From CAYPHA01 sp964410215 (GTDB lineage Bacteria; Calditrichota; Calditrichia; Calditrichales; CAYPHA01): a stretch of DNA of 34,494 nt. The stretch spans positions 1 to 34,494 of the forward strand of contig CAYPHA010000049.1 in NCBI GenBank assembly GCA_964410215.1. The letters are read 5' to 3'. The notes beneath the pieces were generated by a model. The model was not told the DNA's origin, searched no databases, and saw nothing but the letters and a program-made list of their open reading frames with translations. The translations under genes were made by a program, and so were the position numbers. Positions 1 to 8,424 of this stretch are shown here, in pieces (the first letter of the stretch is position 1; every line of letters begins with the position of its first letter).

Positions 1-654
1 GCTGAAACAGACAATCGGATCAAAACCGTAACACTATCCGGAGAAGGTGACGCGTTCTGCAGCGGGGCAGATCTGGAATATCTCCTGGAATTGCGAAAAT
101 TTGATGCTGACAGAAATAAAGAAGACAGCCGGAATCTGGCAAGGATGTATCATACGCTGTATGCGTTACCGAAACCGGTAATCGCCCTGGTGAATGGCCC
201 GGCCGTTGCGGGCGGCTGCGGACTCGCTTCCGCATGTGATATTATTATCGCTTCGGAACAGGCTAAATTCGGATATCCGGAAGTTCGTATCGGCTTTGTC
301 GCCGCCATCGTTTCCATCTTTCTGATCCGCCAGATCGGGGAACGCAAAGCCAAAGAATTACTCCTAACCGGAAAACTGATCCCTGCTGAAGAAGCGTATC
401 GGATAGGCCTGGTAAACCGCATCGTTCCGCATGTTGAACTTAACCGGGAACTGGTAAAGTGGCAAACAATGTTTCAGGAAAATGCGCCGTCCGCCATGAG
501 CTATACAAAAGAACTGTTCAGCACCTTTCAATATGTCGCTCCGAAGCAGATTCTGGATATTTTTACAGACCTGAATGCCGAAGTCCGGCAGACGCCTGAG
601 TTCAAAGAAGGCCTGAGCGCCTTCCTGGATAAAAGAAAACCAAACTGGAACTAA
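1..654 (+). CDS. Enoyl-CoA hydratase/isomerase family protein (5' truncated by window edge)
   Basis: The frame is open from base 1, so the start lies upstream of the window; a TTG at 91 is internal. This is a crotonase-fold acyl-CoA enzyme, most like hydratases of fatty-acid or branched-chain (methylglutaconyl-CoA type) breakdown. The first oxyanion-hole segment reads CSGADL and the second GPAVAGGCGLASACD, followed by FGYPEVRIGF and the C-terminal helices. In classical crotonases two glutamates act: the one in FGxPE is present, but the other position (GGCGLA rather than GGCEL) is glycine. Many family members lack it, so the exact reaction is uncertain. The stop is 16 nt before csrA on the same strand, so the two may be co-transcribed. 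Family assignment is firm; substrate is not known. Confidence 0.93.
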   Translation, partial: AETDNRIKTVTLSGEGDAFCSGADLEYLLELRKFDADRNKEDSRNLARMYHTLYALPKPVIALVNGPAVAGGCGLASACDIIIASEQAKFGYPEVRIGFVAAIVSIFLIRQIGERKAKELLLTGKLIPAEEAYRIGLVNRIVPHVELNRELVKWQTMFQENAPSAMSYTKELFSTFQYVAPKQILDIFTDLNAEVRQTPEFKEGLSAFLDKRKPNWN

Positions 655-670
655 TAATAGGAGGCCCTCC

Positions 671-889
671 ATGCTAGTGTTGACAAGGAGGTTAGGGGAA
701 GCAATAACAATCGGTAACGATGTTAAAATTATCGTTGTCGACATTGATGGTAATCAGGTAAAACTTGGTATTGAAGCCCCCAGGAACATTGAAATTTACA
801 GAGAAGAGTTGTATGCGAAAATCAAAGGGGTACCTTTCAAACAGAAAGAAAATCCCCCGAAAAATACAACTAAAAAGTATGAAGAGTAA
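671..889 (+). CDS. csrA: Carbon storage regulator CsrA, RNA-binding translational regulator
   Basis: A 72-residue protein starting MLVLTRRLGE. CsrA is a homodimeric RNA-binding protein that binds GGA motifs near ribosome binding sites to repress or stabilise mRNAs. The N-terminal strand LTRR and the second RNA-contact strand with IYREELY are intact; Arg44 in that segment matches the key RNA-binding arginine of E. coli CsrA. A C-terminal tail of about 20 charged residues follows, typical of longer CsrA proteins. The start is set by AGGAGG at 659-664, six nt upstream. No fliW or flagellar genes are nearby, unlike the arrangement in many non-proteobacteria. GGA motifs in its own leader suggest autoregulation. 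Confidence 0.97.
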   Translation: MLVLTRRLGEAITIGNDVKIIVVDIDGNQVKLGIEAPRNIEIYREELYAKIKGVPFKQKENPPKNTTKKYEE

Positions 890-931
890 AAACCATAATC
901 ACCACATACCCTGACATGAATACGTGCAGAT

Positions 932-965
932 AAGCAAATACTTTGCTTTAAGTGATTTAAAGCAA
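932..965. other. Two overlapping, mutually exclusive hairpins between csrA and the GH9 gene
   Basis: AAGCAAA (932-938) pairs with TTTGCTT (942-948), and TTGCTTTAA (943-951) pairs with TTAAAGCAA (957-965). The two stems share bases 943-948, so only one can form at a time. There is no long T tract, so this is at best a weak terminator for the convergent genes on either side. Confidence 0.3.
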
Positions 966-1009
966 TTACCGCTAGAGAAGCCCACTTTTATTTAAAGTCA
1001 TACTTTATA

Positions 1010-2806
1010 TTATTTAAACCTTTTGTATTGTTTTGTGGATGCAAGAGCGGACAGGTAATAAATCAGGCAGGCGGTTCCGTCCATTGTCGGCTCATTAGTC
1101 GCGTAATCTCCGACGTCATCATGGTAAACACAGTTTTCCGACTGGAACATTTTGTATTCGTCCGGTTCGGTCAAAGAAATATATTTCAGGTTTTTAAAAA
1201 TACTTGCATAGACGGGTCCGTCGACCAGGCCGCCTTCTAGTGAATAACCGAAGAGATGGGCGAGGGATGAATGGGGATCCTTCGGATAGGTGCCATTTTT
1301 CGGAAGACCAACAATCATGGAGACACCCCACGGGTTGCAACCGAAAAGCCAGTCTCTCAGGGCACATTCCATCTCATAAAACCGCTCATTGTTGGTCAGT
1401 TTTCTATATATAAAGCATTGGTTTAAAACGGCTGTGACTAAATTATTGGAGCACCAGATAAATGGAATGCCGATTCGGAAGGGATTGTCTTTTGCTTTTT
1501 GCATGATCCGATCCAGGCCGGAAACGTAATAACTCAGAATTTCTTCACGTATATGATCAGGCGTATTTTCAATCAGAATATAATGTCCCATATTCATAAA
1601 AGGATACCATTGGTAATGCCTGGCGGTGTCTGCGCCAAACCAGGGAGTCACAGGCTCGCTTCGGCTGAAACGAAGGGCATCATTGAGGTACGTCTTTTGT
1701 GAGGTCAATGTGTAGAGTAAAGCTGCGGCCAGTTCCATATCATCCGACCAGTTTTGTTCTTCGTAATAGTAAGGTGCGCGGCATGGCGCTGTCTGGCAGG
1801 CACCTGGATTTGCTTTGCCATACGCATAAGCATGGATTGATTTTTGTTTTAGATGGTTAGAACGTTCCGGTTCCATTTTAAAAAGATCGGCAAAGAGGGA
1901 AAACACTGAAGAGAATTTGCCTGCAGTAGAAGCAATACCGTTTGTCTTGTTTTTGTACGTCATTAAACCCTGTGGTTCGCCTGTGCAAAAATATACCGGC
2001 CTTGCATTACCGAGACCGTAATCGACCGTGTCTTCGGTCGGGAGTCGAAATCCGGAATGGTCACGATCATCGGCGATCTGATTAAACATGATTCCGGATT
2101 CGGGATTCATTTTTTCCAGCCATTGCAGCCCCCATATTGCTTCATCGAGCACATCGGCTTTACCATTTTTACCCGGGCGTCCGTTGGACAGATAGTTATC
2201 GTCGAAAACTTCGGGAAAATCCCTGTAGCTCAGCGCAAGGTGAAATGCGGCGGTTGCGGAAGTGGTGACATACTGCAGGTAGTCACTCGCATCGTGCCAG
2301 CCACCGGTAACATCTACAGGTTTAGTTTTCAAGGGTCCATCGATGGCGATACCATCATGCGTGTGGCAGGAATCATTCAAAAATGGGTTAAATCCACATC
2401 GCTGTTGTCGTAAATAATGTAAAAGAGTGTCAGCTGTTCCGTGGTATATCGAATCATTTATAAAAAAGACGCCTGAAGCAACCGAATCCACCTTAATATA
2501 ATAAGAGCCGGGTATATTGTAATCTGTAAAATCGAGTCGATACATGGTTTTAAAAGGGCCGAACCTACCAAGTGACGTAAGATTTCCGGAATGATAAACG
2601 ATCGTATCATTATCGCTGTCATACAATTCGAAAGACAAGACATTCATGGCAGGACGGGTACTGCAAAGAAGTGCATTTTTGAGATCACACGTACGATAAC
2701 CCAATTGATTATAACGTATCCATGTATTTTTTGAATAGGTATTTGAAAAGGAAGCAAGAAAAATTAGTATCAAAAAGTAAACGCATTTCGAATAAAATAC
2801 ACTCAT
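1010..2806 (-). CDS. Secreted glycoside hydrolase family 9 (endoglucanase-type)
   Basis: A beta-glucan-active enzyme with an N-terminal signal peptide (hydrophobic FLILIFLASFS, cleavage after NTYS), an Ig-like CelD_N domain opening WIRYNQLGY, and a GH9 (alpha/alpha)6 catalytic domain. GGWHDASDY carries the two aspartates of the family's DAGDY motif (one the catalytic base). Near the C-terminus YHDDVGDYATNEPTMDGTA fits the second GH9 signature, with the proton-donor Glu in NEP. The other signature (PHHR in classic cellulases) reads PHSSLA, so the Arg is missing; this looks like a subfamily feature rather than damage. There is no dockerin, carbohydrate-binding module or C-terminal sorting tail. 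I chose the ATG at 2806, preceded by AGGA 8 nt upstream; an ATG at 2833 with no such site is the longer alternative. The gene stands alone. Substrate is inferred only. Confidence 0.93.
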   Translation of the reverse strand: MSVFYSKCVYFLILIFLASFSNTYSKNTWIRYNQLGYRTCDLKNALLCSTRPAMNVLSFELYDSDNDTIVYHSGNLTSLGRFGPFKTMYRLDFTDYNIPGSYYIKVDSVASGVFFINDSIYHGTADTLLHYLRQQRCGFNPFLNDSCHTHDGIAIDGPLKTKPVDVTGGWHDASDYLQYVTTSATAAFHLALSYRDFPEVFDDNYLSNGRPGKNGKADVLDEAIWGLQWLEKMNPESGIMFNQIADDRDHSGFRLPTEDTVDYGLGNARPVYFCTGEPQGLMTYKNKTNGIASTAGKFSSVFSLFADLFKMEPERSNHLKQKSIHAYAYGKANPGACQTAPCRAPYYYEEQNWSDDMELAAALLYTLTSQKTYLNDALRFSRSEPVTPWFGADTARHYQWYPFMNMGHYILIENTPDHIREEILSYYVSGLDRIMQKAKDNPFRIGIPFIWCSNNLVTAVLNQCFIYRKLTNNERFYEMECALRDWLFGCNPWGVSMIVGLPKNGTYPKDPHSSLAHLFGYSLEGGLVDGPVYASIFKNLKYISLTEPDEYKMFQSENCVYHDDVGDYATNEPTMDGTACLIYYLSALASTKQYKRFK

Positions 2807-3192
2807 GACGGATTTCCTGAAATACATCATCAATTAAAATCAAGTTAAGCACAGCTGCAAGGAGGTACAACCGCAAAAGGAAAATAAACAAAGCAGCCAC
2901 CTTAAAAACAAAACTGCAAACCAAGAGAATCAAAGCACCCGTTTATATATAAATGTTATATAATATACATTATGTAAACTTATATATTTGCAAAAACCGG
3001 TTCTTTATAACAGGGTTATTATTTGTTTTTATATGGGTTATCTGTGCTTCTCTTCCCTTTTCAAGTTCGTGATGACTTTGTTGTGGATTGGAAAGGCATA
3101 GACGAAATGTGACTTTTTTTTAACGGCTGGATGTTGACTTGTTTGAATTTATTCTTAACTTGAACCTGAATTTTAAATGGAGGGATTTGTAT
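2807..3192. other. Divergent intergenic region, AT-rich, about 390 bp
   Basis: This region lies between the GH9 start (minus) and the small gene at 3193 (plus), so it should hold both promoters. Positions 2940-2990 are almost pure A/T with several overlapping -10-like hexamers on both strands, and I cannot single one out for the GH9 gene. A small hairpin ATAAC-AGG-GTTAT sits at 3007-3019. For the plus-strand gene TTGACT (3134-3139) followed after 16 nt by TAACTT (3156-3161) is a possible promoter. No RNA gene is recognised. Confidence 0.4.
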
Positions 3193-3399
3193 ATGGATAA
3201 AGATCTTGCAGTCGTCGAATATCTGAAAATTTATTTTAACAGCCACCCTGAAAAAGTTCCGGAGGACGCCGATAAGGCTTTTGAACTTTTTCAGAAAATG
3301 CATAAAAAATACAAGGTGAAAATGATCGCCGATTTCAAGCAGAAAAGCGAAAAATTTGTCGATCGCTATTTCGATGAAAATGATAAAAAATATTATTAA
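3193..3399 (+). CDS. Small charged protein of unknown function (68 aa)
   Basis: I do not recognise this family. The ATG at 3193 is preceded by GGAGGG (3179-3184) with an 8-nt gap, which makes it a better start than the frame's first ATG at 3139. The protein starts MDKDLAVVEYLKIYF and is rich in Lys, Asp and Glu, with predicted helices and no membrane segment, signal peptide or cysteines. It ends FDENDKKYY. Its last four bases overlap the end of leuS, which converges on it, so the two stop codons interleave in a TTAA core. Good ribosome site and compact composition argue that it is real. Function unknown. Confidence 0.6.
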   Translation: MDKDLAVVEYLKIYFNSHPEKVPEDADKAFELFQKMHKKYKVKMIADFKQKSEKFVDRYFDENDKKYY

Positions 3400-6041
3400 T
3401 TGGCGACAATGTTGACCAGTTTACCGGGGACGACGATAACTTTGCGTATCGTCGTTCCCTCTAAACGATTCCTGATCTTTTCATTTGCCAATGCCTCCTT
3501 CTCAATGAATGACTTGTCAGAAACCTTATCAGAAGATATCTGAATGGCCCCCCTTAACTTCCCGTTTATTTGTATGACAATCTCTTTTGTGTCCTCCTTT
3601 AAATATTCTTCATTATATTCCGGCCAGTCCACCATGCTGAGCGAACCGGATCCGCCAAGACGCGCCCATAGCTCTTCAGTAATATGAGGCGCAAACGGAT
3701 TTAATAATACCATAAATGTCTTTAATATTGAACGGGGACGCGAAACCCATTTGTTGGCTTCGTTTACAAAAACCATCATCGATGCGATAGCCGTGTTAAA
3801 CTGCAAATTGTCAATATCCTGACTCACTTTCTTTATCACCGTATGCAATTCCTTTAATTGTTCTTTATCCGGGATATTGTCATTGACTTCCGGTAAAAAC
3901 TGATCCGTATCTTCATCGATGATCAACCGCCAGACTCTGTTTAGAAAGCGATATACCCCTTCAACACCGTGCATGCTCCAGGATTTCATATCTTTGAGCG
4001 GTCCCATGAACATTTCATATAAGCGCAGCGAGTCGGCACCATATTTATGTATGATATCATCCGGATTGACCACATTTCCACGACTTTTACTCATTTTAAA
4101 AGCCCGGGCATCGACGGTAATTAATGCATCCTCATTCCAGACGAACGCGTCACCGTTTTTTGTTACCTCTTCTTCTGTGAGTTTAACAGCGGCAAGCTTT
4201 TCATTCGTTTCTTTGTGGGTACCATCTGAAGCCACCTGTTCGGAAGAGACCGCTCTTCCCTGCCCGTCACGGTACAGCGTATATTCCAGTTGCCCGAGAA
4301 TCATGCCCTGGTGCACAAGACGTGAAAAGGGTTCTTTTGTACTGACGACGCCGATATCATAAAGCACCTTATGCCAGAAACGTGCGTACAACAGATGTAA
4401 AACGGAATGCTCCGCACCACCGACATAAAGATCGATGGGCATCCAGTATTTTTCTTTCTCCGGATCGATGAGTTGACTTTTATTATGCGGATCAATAAAA
4501 CGTAGATAATACCAGCAGGAACCAGCCCATTGCGGCATCGTATTAAATTCACGTGAGTACGTTTCCCCTTCACGTACAACCGTACACCATTCTTCAGGCG
4601 CACGGGATAATGGAGGTTGTGGCTCGGTTTCATCTTTGGTCGATGCCTGCGGGCTGAAATCTTCCATTTCCGGCAGAGTGACTGGTAACTCCGTTTCATC
4701 CAACGGAATCGTCTCACCATCGGCATCGTGCAGAATCGGGAACGGTTCGCCCCAGTAACGCTGGCGGCTGAATAACCAGTCTCTGAGTTTGTAATTAACT
4801 TTCCGGCGGCCGACACCCTGTTCTTCCAGCCAACCGGTAATCTTTTTTATGGCCGTTTGAACATCCAGGTCATCAATACTGAACCGGTCACTGCCGGAAT
4901 TGACCAGTATACCGTCGCCCTCATGTGCTGCCTCGGATATATCTCCACCGGAAATAACCTGACGAATGGGAAGGTCGAACGTATGGGCAAATTCGTAATC
5001 CCTCTGATCATGGGCAGGAACCGCCATAATGGCACCGGTGCCATAACTGATCAACACGTAATCTGCAATCCAGACCGGTATGTGCTCACCATTAACAGGG
5101 TTTATGGCATAACTGCCTGTGAATACGCCGGTCTTCTTCTTCTGCAGCTCTGTCCGTTCCCGTTCACTTTTACGCGAGGCCTCCAGGCAATACGTTTCAA
5201 CCGCCTTCCTTTGCCCCCCGGTTGTCATTTCGTCAACAAGGGCATGCTCCGGGGACAATACCATATAAGTAGCACCAAAGAGTGTATCCGGACGCGTCGT
5301 GTATACGAGAATCGTTTTATCCGGATCATTGGCCAGCGGGAATTCCACCTCCGCACCCTCAGACCGGCCGATCCAGTTCTTCTGCATCTCTTTCGTGCTC
5401 TCCGGCCAGTCGAGTTCCTCCAGGTCTTCCAGCAGACGTTCCGCATACTCCGTAATTTTTAACATCCATTGCTTCATCGGTTTGCGATACACGGGATGCC
5501 CTCCCCGTTCGCTTTTACCATCAATAACTTCTTCGTTGGCCAGCACGGTACCCAGCGCAGGACACCAGTTAACCGGAACTTCAGCCAGGTACGCCAGTCC
5601 ATTTTTATACAATTGCAGGAAAATCCACTGGGTCCATTTATAGTAATCCGGATCCGTCGTATTGACTTCACGGTTCCAGTCATAGGAAAAACCGATGGAT
5701 TTCAACTGATTACGGAATCGGTTGATATTCTTCTCCGTCGTCGTGCGGGGATGTGTACCCGTTTCAATGGCGTATTGTTCGGCAGGCAATCCAAAGGCAT
5801 CCCATCCCATGGGATGCAGGACGTTGAATCCCTTCATCCGTTTGTAGCGCGCCATAATGTCGGTAGCCGTATAGCCTTCCGGATGGCCGACATGCAGGCC
5901 GGCACCACTCGGATATGGAAACATATCCAGTACATAGTATTTTGGTTTTGTTTTATCGGGCTGTTCCGGGGTTTTGAAGATTTCATTTTTTTCCCAGAAC
6001 GTCTGCCATTTTTTTTCAATTTTATTAAAAGGATAAGCCAT
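3396..6041 (-). CDS. leuS: Leucine-tRNA ligase
   Basis: A full-length class Ia aminoacyl-tRNA synthetase (881 aa) that charges tRNA-Leu in the cytosol. The HIGH motif is HVGH at residues 50-53 and the KMSKS motif is at 649-653. Between them lies the CP1 editing domain, with the threonine-containing TTRPDTLFGATY stretch and the GTGAIMAVPAHDQRD segment whose aspartate anchors the amino acid in editing. The C-terminal anticodon-binding and tail domains are present, ending with VVPGKLVNIVAN. The start at 6041 has GGGGAG nine nt upstream. It follows the fused DUF92 gene by 20 nt on the same strand and is probably co-transcribed with it. Confidence 0.98.
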   Translation of the reverse strand: MAYPFNKIEKKWQTFWEKNEIFKTPEQPDKTKPKYYVLDMFPYPSGAGLHVGHPEGYTATDIMARYKRMKGFNVLHPMGWDAFGLPAEQYAIETGTHPRTTTEKNINRFRNQLKSIGFSYDWNREVNTTDPDYYKWTQWIFLQLYKNGLAYLAEVPVNWCPALGTVLANEEVIDGKSERGGHPVYRKPMKQWMLKITEYAERLLEDLEELDWPESTKEMQKNWIGRSEGAEVEFPLANDPDKTILVYTTRPDTLFGATYMVLSPEHALVDEMTTGGQRKAVETYCLEASRKSERERTELQKKKTGVFTGSYAINPVNGEHIPVWIADYVLISYGTGAIMAVPAHDQRDYEFAHTFDLPIRQVISGGDISEAAHEGDGILVNSGSDRFSIDDLDVQTAIKKITGWLEEQGVGRRKVNYKLRDWLFSRQRYWGEPFPILHDADGETIPLDETELPVTLPEMEDFSPQASTKDETEPQPPLSRAPEEWCTVVREGETYSREFNTMPQWAGSCWYYLRFIDPHNKSQLIDPEKEKYWMPIDLYVGGAEHSVLHLLYARFWHKVLYDIGVVSTKEPFSRLVHQGMILGQLEYTLYRDGQGRAVSSEQVASDGTHKETNEKLAAVKLTEEEVTKNGDAFVWNEDALITVDARAFKMSKSRGNVVNPDDIIHKYGADSLRLYEMFMGPLKDMKSWSMHGVEGVYRFLNRVWRLIIDEDTDQFLPEVNDNIPDKEQLKELHTVIKKVSQDIDNLQFNTAIASMMVFVNEANKWVSRPRSILKTFMVLLNPFAPHITEELWARLGGSGSLSMVDWPEYNEEYLKEDTKEIVIQINGKLRGAIQISSDKVSDKSFIEKEALANEKIRNRLEGTTIRKVIVVPGKLVNIVAN

Positions 6042-6061
6042 CTATTTAATCTCCCCTGTTT

Positions 6062-7576
6062 TCAGAATATCAGCCAAACGAAAAGCACGGCTGTCACGGT
6101 TGCCCCGAAATTTACCACATCATTATTAATCCTGCTATAGCCGCTTTCCATCAGCGCTTCCCTTTCGCAGTGTATCCGTTTTTCGGTGATTTTATCACAG
6201 CGCACACAGCGATACTGTGCCTGCAGCGTAGCGCCGAGTAAGCTGTCAATCAATGAACCTGTAAACCCTGCGAGTGTTACAAAAAGCATTATATAGTATG
6301 GATTAATCAATTCAAAAAACAATTCAAGATAAAGCAGTCCCGTAAGGCCGATCGCGAAACTGCCGGCCAGCGAACCGAAGGTTCCGATGATGGAAATACC
6401 GCCGGAACGTCCTTTTTCAACCGGCTTCAGGGTTGTAATCAACCACACGCGTCCCCTGCTGAATGCCCCGATTTCGGTAGCCCAGGTATCCGACGTAGCC
6501 GCGGCAAGGGTAGCCAGATACATGATATAAAGCAGAGGTTCCTGCATAAAATAATAGCACACCACCCAGAATGTGGCCAGCCCGCCGTTGGCCAGCACTT
6601 GCTGCGCATCACGCACACTGCCTTTTTCAAATACCGTTTCGAGTGTTTTTTTGTGTTTTTTACCCATTTTTGTAAGAATGCTGGACAGGATAAAAAAGAC
6701 GAGAATTGGAATGGTCCAGCTCCAGCCCCCCAGTCCAAATATAATCACGGCAATAAAATAAGTCGTCACGGAACCGGAAAAAGTAAGAAATTTCAATTTG
6801 TAACTGATAAGGGCGGCAGCGGCGGCATAGAGATGGGCCCATAGAAATTGTTCCTGCACGCCGAAGGTATCGAAGATGAAAATTTTCAGAGATAATGCAC
6901 TGACAATGGCGACATTTACATTATCCGACCCCTTGATGGAAATAGCTTCAGAAACGGTGATATAAAAAGCTGACACAAACGACAGGATCCAGACGGCCAA
7001 TACGGGTTGTGCGATGGTACCATTGGACAACCCGATGCTCACCACTGCATAAATGATCAGGAATGCAGACAGAAACATGGCGACGGATCCTTCCAGCGAC
7101 TTGGAATCGCCCCAGATAGAAAAGGTATGCGGCTTTCTGATATTTTCGCCTACGATAGCTGCCAGTGCATCGGCCACGGCCAGAATTAAAACCGAAATAA
7201 CAAACAGAATCCGGTACGATTCCCAGGTTATCATGATAAGAAGCACAACACCCAGCGGATAAAAAACGGTTCCAAGTGAATGTTTTCGACTGGACAACCC
7301 CTTGATGAAACGGGTTTTAATCGTGATATAGTTAAATGCGGCGAAGAATATGGCAATAAGGACGATCGGTACGGGTTTTTCTATAAAAAGGGCCACTCCG
7401 ACGATGATCAGCCCCGTCATGATGTGGATTATTTTGCGGATCGTATCTTCATTGATATGCAGACGCTTATGCATCATTTCGGAGAAAAATAAAAACAGCG
7501 ATAGTCCTGAAAATAACAGAAAGGTTACTAAAATATCATCACGACTGGATGGTATGAATAATTCTGAAAATTCCAC
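6062..7576 (-). CDS. Fused membrane protein: phytol/dolichol-kinase-like N-half plus DUF92 (VTE6-like) C-half
   Basis: A polytopic membrane protein of 504 aa with two recognisable halves. Residues 1-240 resemble the phytol/dolichol kinase and CTP-transferase-like family: RKIIHIMTG at 47-55, VADALAAIVGE at 134-144, and KSLEGSVAMF at 159-168. Residues 250-504 match DUF92: RDAQQVLANGG at 322-332, AAATSDTWATEIG at 358-370, SGGISIIGTFGSLAG at 391-405, SLLGATLQAQYRC at 445-457, a cysteine cluster at 457-470 and NDVVNFGAT near 485. In plants and cyanobacteria the separate homologues VTE5 and VTE6 phosphorylate phytol and then phytyl phosphate. Two-step isoprenoid-alcohol salvage is therefore an inference here. 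The start is GTG with no clear ribosome site. leuS follows 20 nt downstream, and a proline tRNA lies 55 nt upstream with no terminator between. Confidence 0.88.
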   Translation of the reverse strand: MEFSELFIPSSRDDILVTFLLFSGLSLFLFFSEMMHKRLHINEDTIRKIIHIMTGLIIVGVALFIEKPVPIVLIAIFFAAFNYITIKTRFIKGLSSRKHSLGTVFYPLGVVLLIMITWESYRILFVISVLILAVADALAAIVGENIRKPHTFSIWGDSKSLEGSVAMFLSAFLIIYAVVSIGLSNGTIAQPVLAVWILSFVSAFYITVSEAISIKGSDNVNVAIVSALSLKIFIFDTFGVQEQFLWAHLYAAAAALISYKLKFLTFSGSVTTYFIAVIIFGLGGWSWTIPILVFFILSSILTKMGKKHKKTLETVFEKGSVRDAQQVLANGGLATFWVVCYYFMQEPLLYIMYLATLAAATSDTWATEIGAFSRGRVWLITTLKPVEKGRSGGISIIGTFGSLAGSFAIGLTGLLYLELFFELINPYYIMLFVTLAGFTGSLIDSLLGATLQAQYRCVRCDKITEKRIHCEREALMESGYSRINNDVVNFGATVTAVLFVWLIF

Positions 7577-7628
7577 AGTATGAAAGTACGGTTTCTTTAT
7601 AAATGTTTGGTGATTACGCGGCTGGTAA

Positions 7629-7705
<77 letters not shown>

Positions 7706-7714
7706 AAAAATTTG

Positions 7715-7743
7715 AATATACTTATTCCTTTAATGGAAGTCAA
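7715..7743 (-). promoter_or_regulatory. Promoter of tRNA-Pro(CGG)
   Basis: On the minus strand TTGACT, a 17-nt spacer and TATATT end 9 nt before the tRNA 5' end. This is a near-consensus sigma-70-type promoter, with the same -10 hexamer as those of two other tRNA genes in the window. Confidence 0.75.
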
Positions 7744-7794
7744 ATTCGTGCACATAAAAAAGAAACGATCAAAGTTTCAGATAGTTCTTTATTA

Positions 7795-8424
7795 TTACCA
7801 TCCTCTCTTGCCGACCAGTGGAACAAAGCTCAGTGTTTCCAGTTCCATTTTTTTAACACCCTGCCCTTCTTTCAGAAACAGCGTTAATATCTGCTCTTCC
7901 TTATTCCCAACCGGAATCAGTAATCGTCCTTTTTCTTGAAGCTGTGCCATCAGGGATTCCGGTACGACCGGTGCGCCGGCGGTGACGATAATGGCATCAT
8001 AGGGTGCATAATTCTGCCAGCCCAGCGTTCCGTCGCCAAAACGAATGGCAAAATGATAGCCGAGCGTCTTGAGCCGTTTTTCTGCGACCTGCCCGAGCTT
8101 CTGCACTTTTTCAATTGTAAAAACCTGTACGCCCATCTCACAAAGCACGGCAGCCTGATAACCGGATCCTGTCCCGATTTCCAGTATCCGTTCATCTTTT
8201 TTCAGATTCAGTGCCTGGGACATGACAGCGACGGTATAAGGATGGGAAATAGTCTGATCGAAACCGATCGGCAGGGCCTTTTCATCATACGCCTGGTGTT
8301 CCAGGCCGGGCTGTATGAATTGATGCCGCGGCACCTTACTCATGGCATGAAGCACGTTTTCATCGGAAACACCCATTTCCCGCAAACGGGAAACCATCCG
8401 GTTCCTTTTATTCTGATAAATCAT
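7795..8424 (-). CDS. pcm: Protein-L-isoaspartate O-methyltransferase
   Basis: A cytosolic repair enzyme that methylates isoaspartyl residues in aged proteins with S-adenosylmethionine. At 209 aa it has the usual length. The SAM-binding motif I reads ILEIGTGSGYQ and the family-specific pre-motif reads FDQTISHPYTVA (commonly GQTISQP). The C-terminal strand holds LSFVPLVG. The start ATG at 8424 overlaps the stop of the upstream glycosyltransferase gene as ATGA, so the two are likely translationally coupled. Confidence 0.96.
   Translation of the reverse strand: MIYQNKRNRMVSRLREMGVSDENVLHAMSKVPRHQFIQPGLEHQAYDEKALPIGFDQTISHPYTVAVMSQALNLKKDERILEIGTGSGYQAAVLCEMGVQVFTIEKVQKLGQVAEKRLKTLGYHFAIRFGDGTLGWQNYAPYDAIIVTAGAPVVPESLMAQLQEKGRLLIPVGNKEEQILTLFLKEGQGVKKMELETLSFVPLVGKRGW

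Noticed and set aside
2868..2880. GGAGGT ribosome-site-like motif upstream of the GH9 gene
   Set aside because: It is on the plus strand with no open frame behind it.
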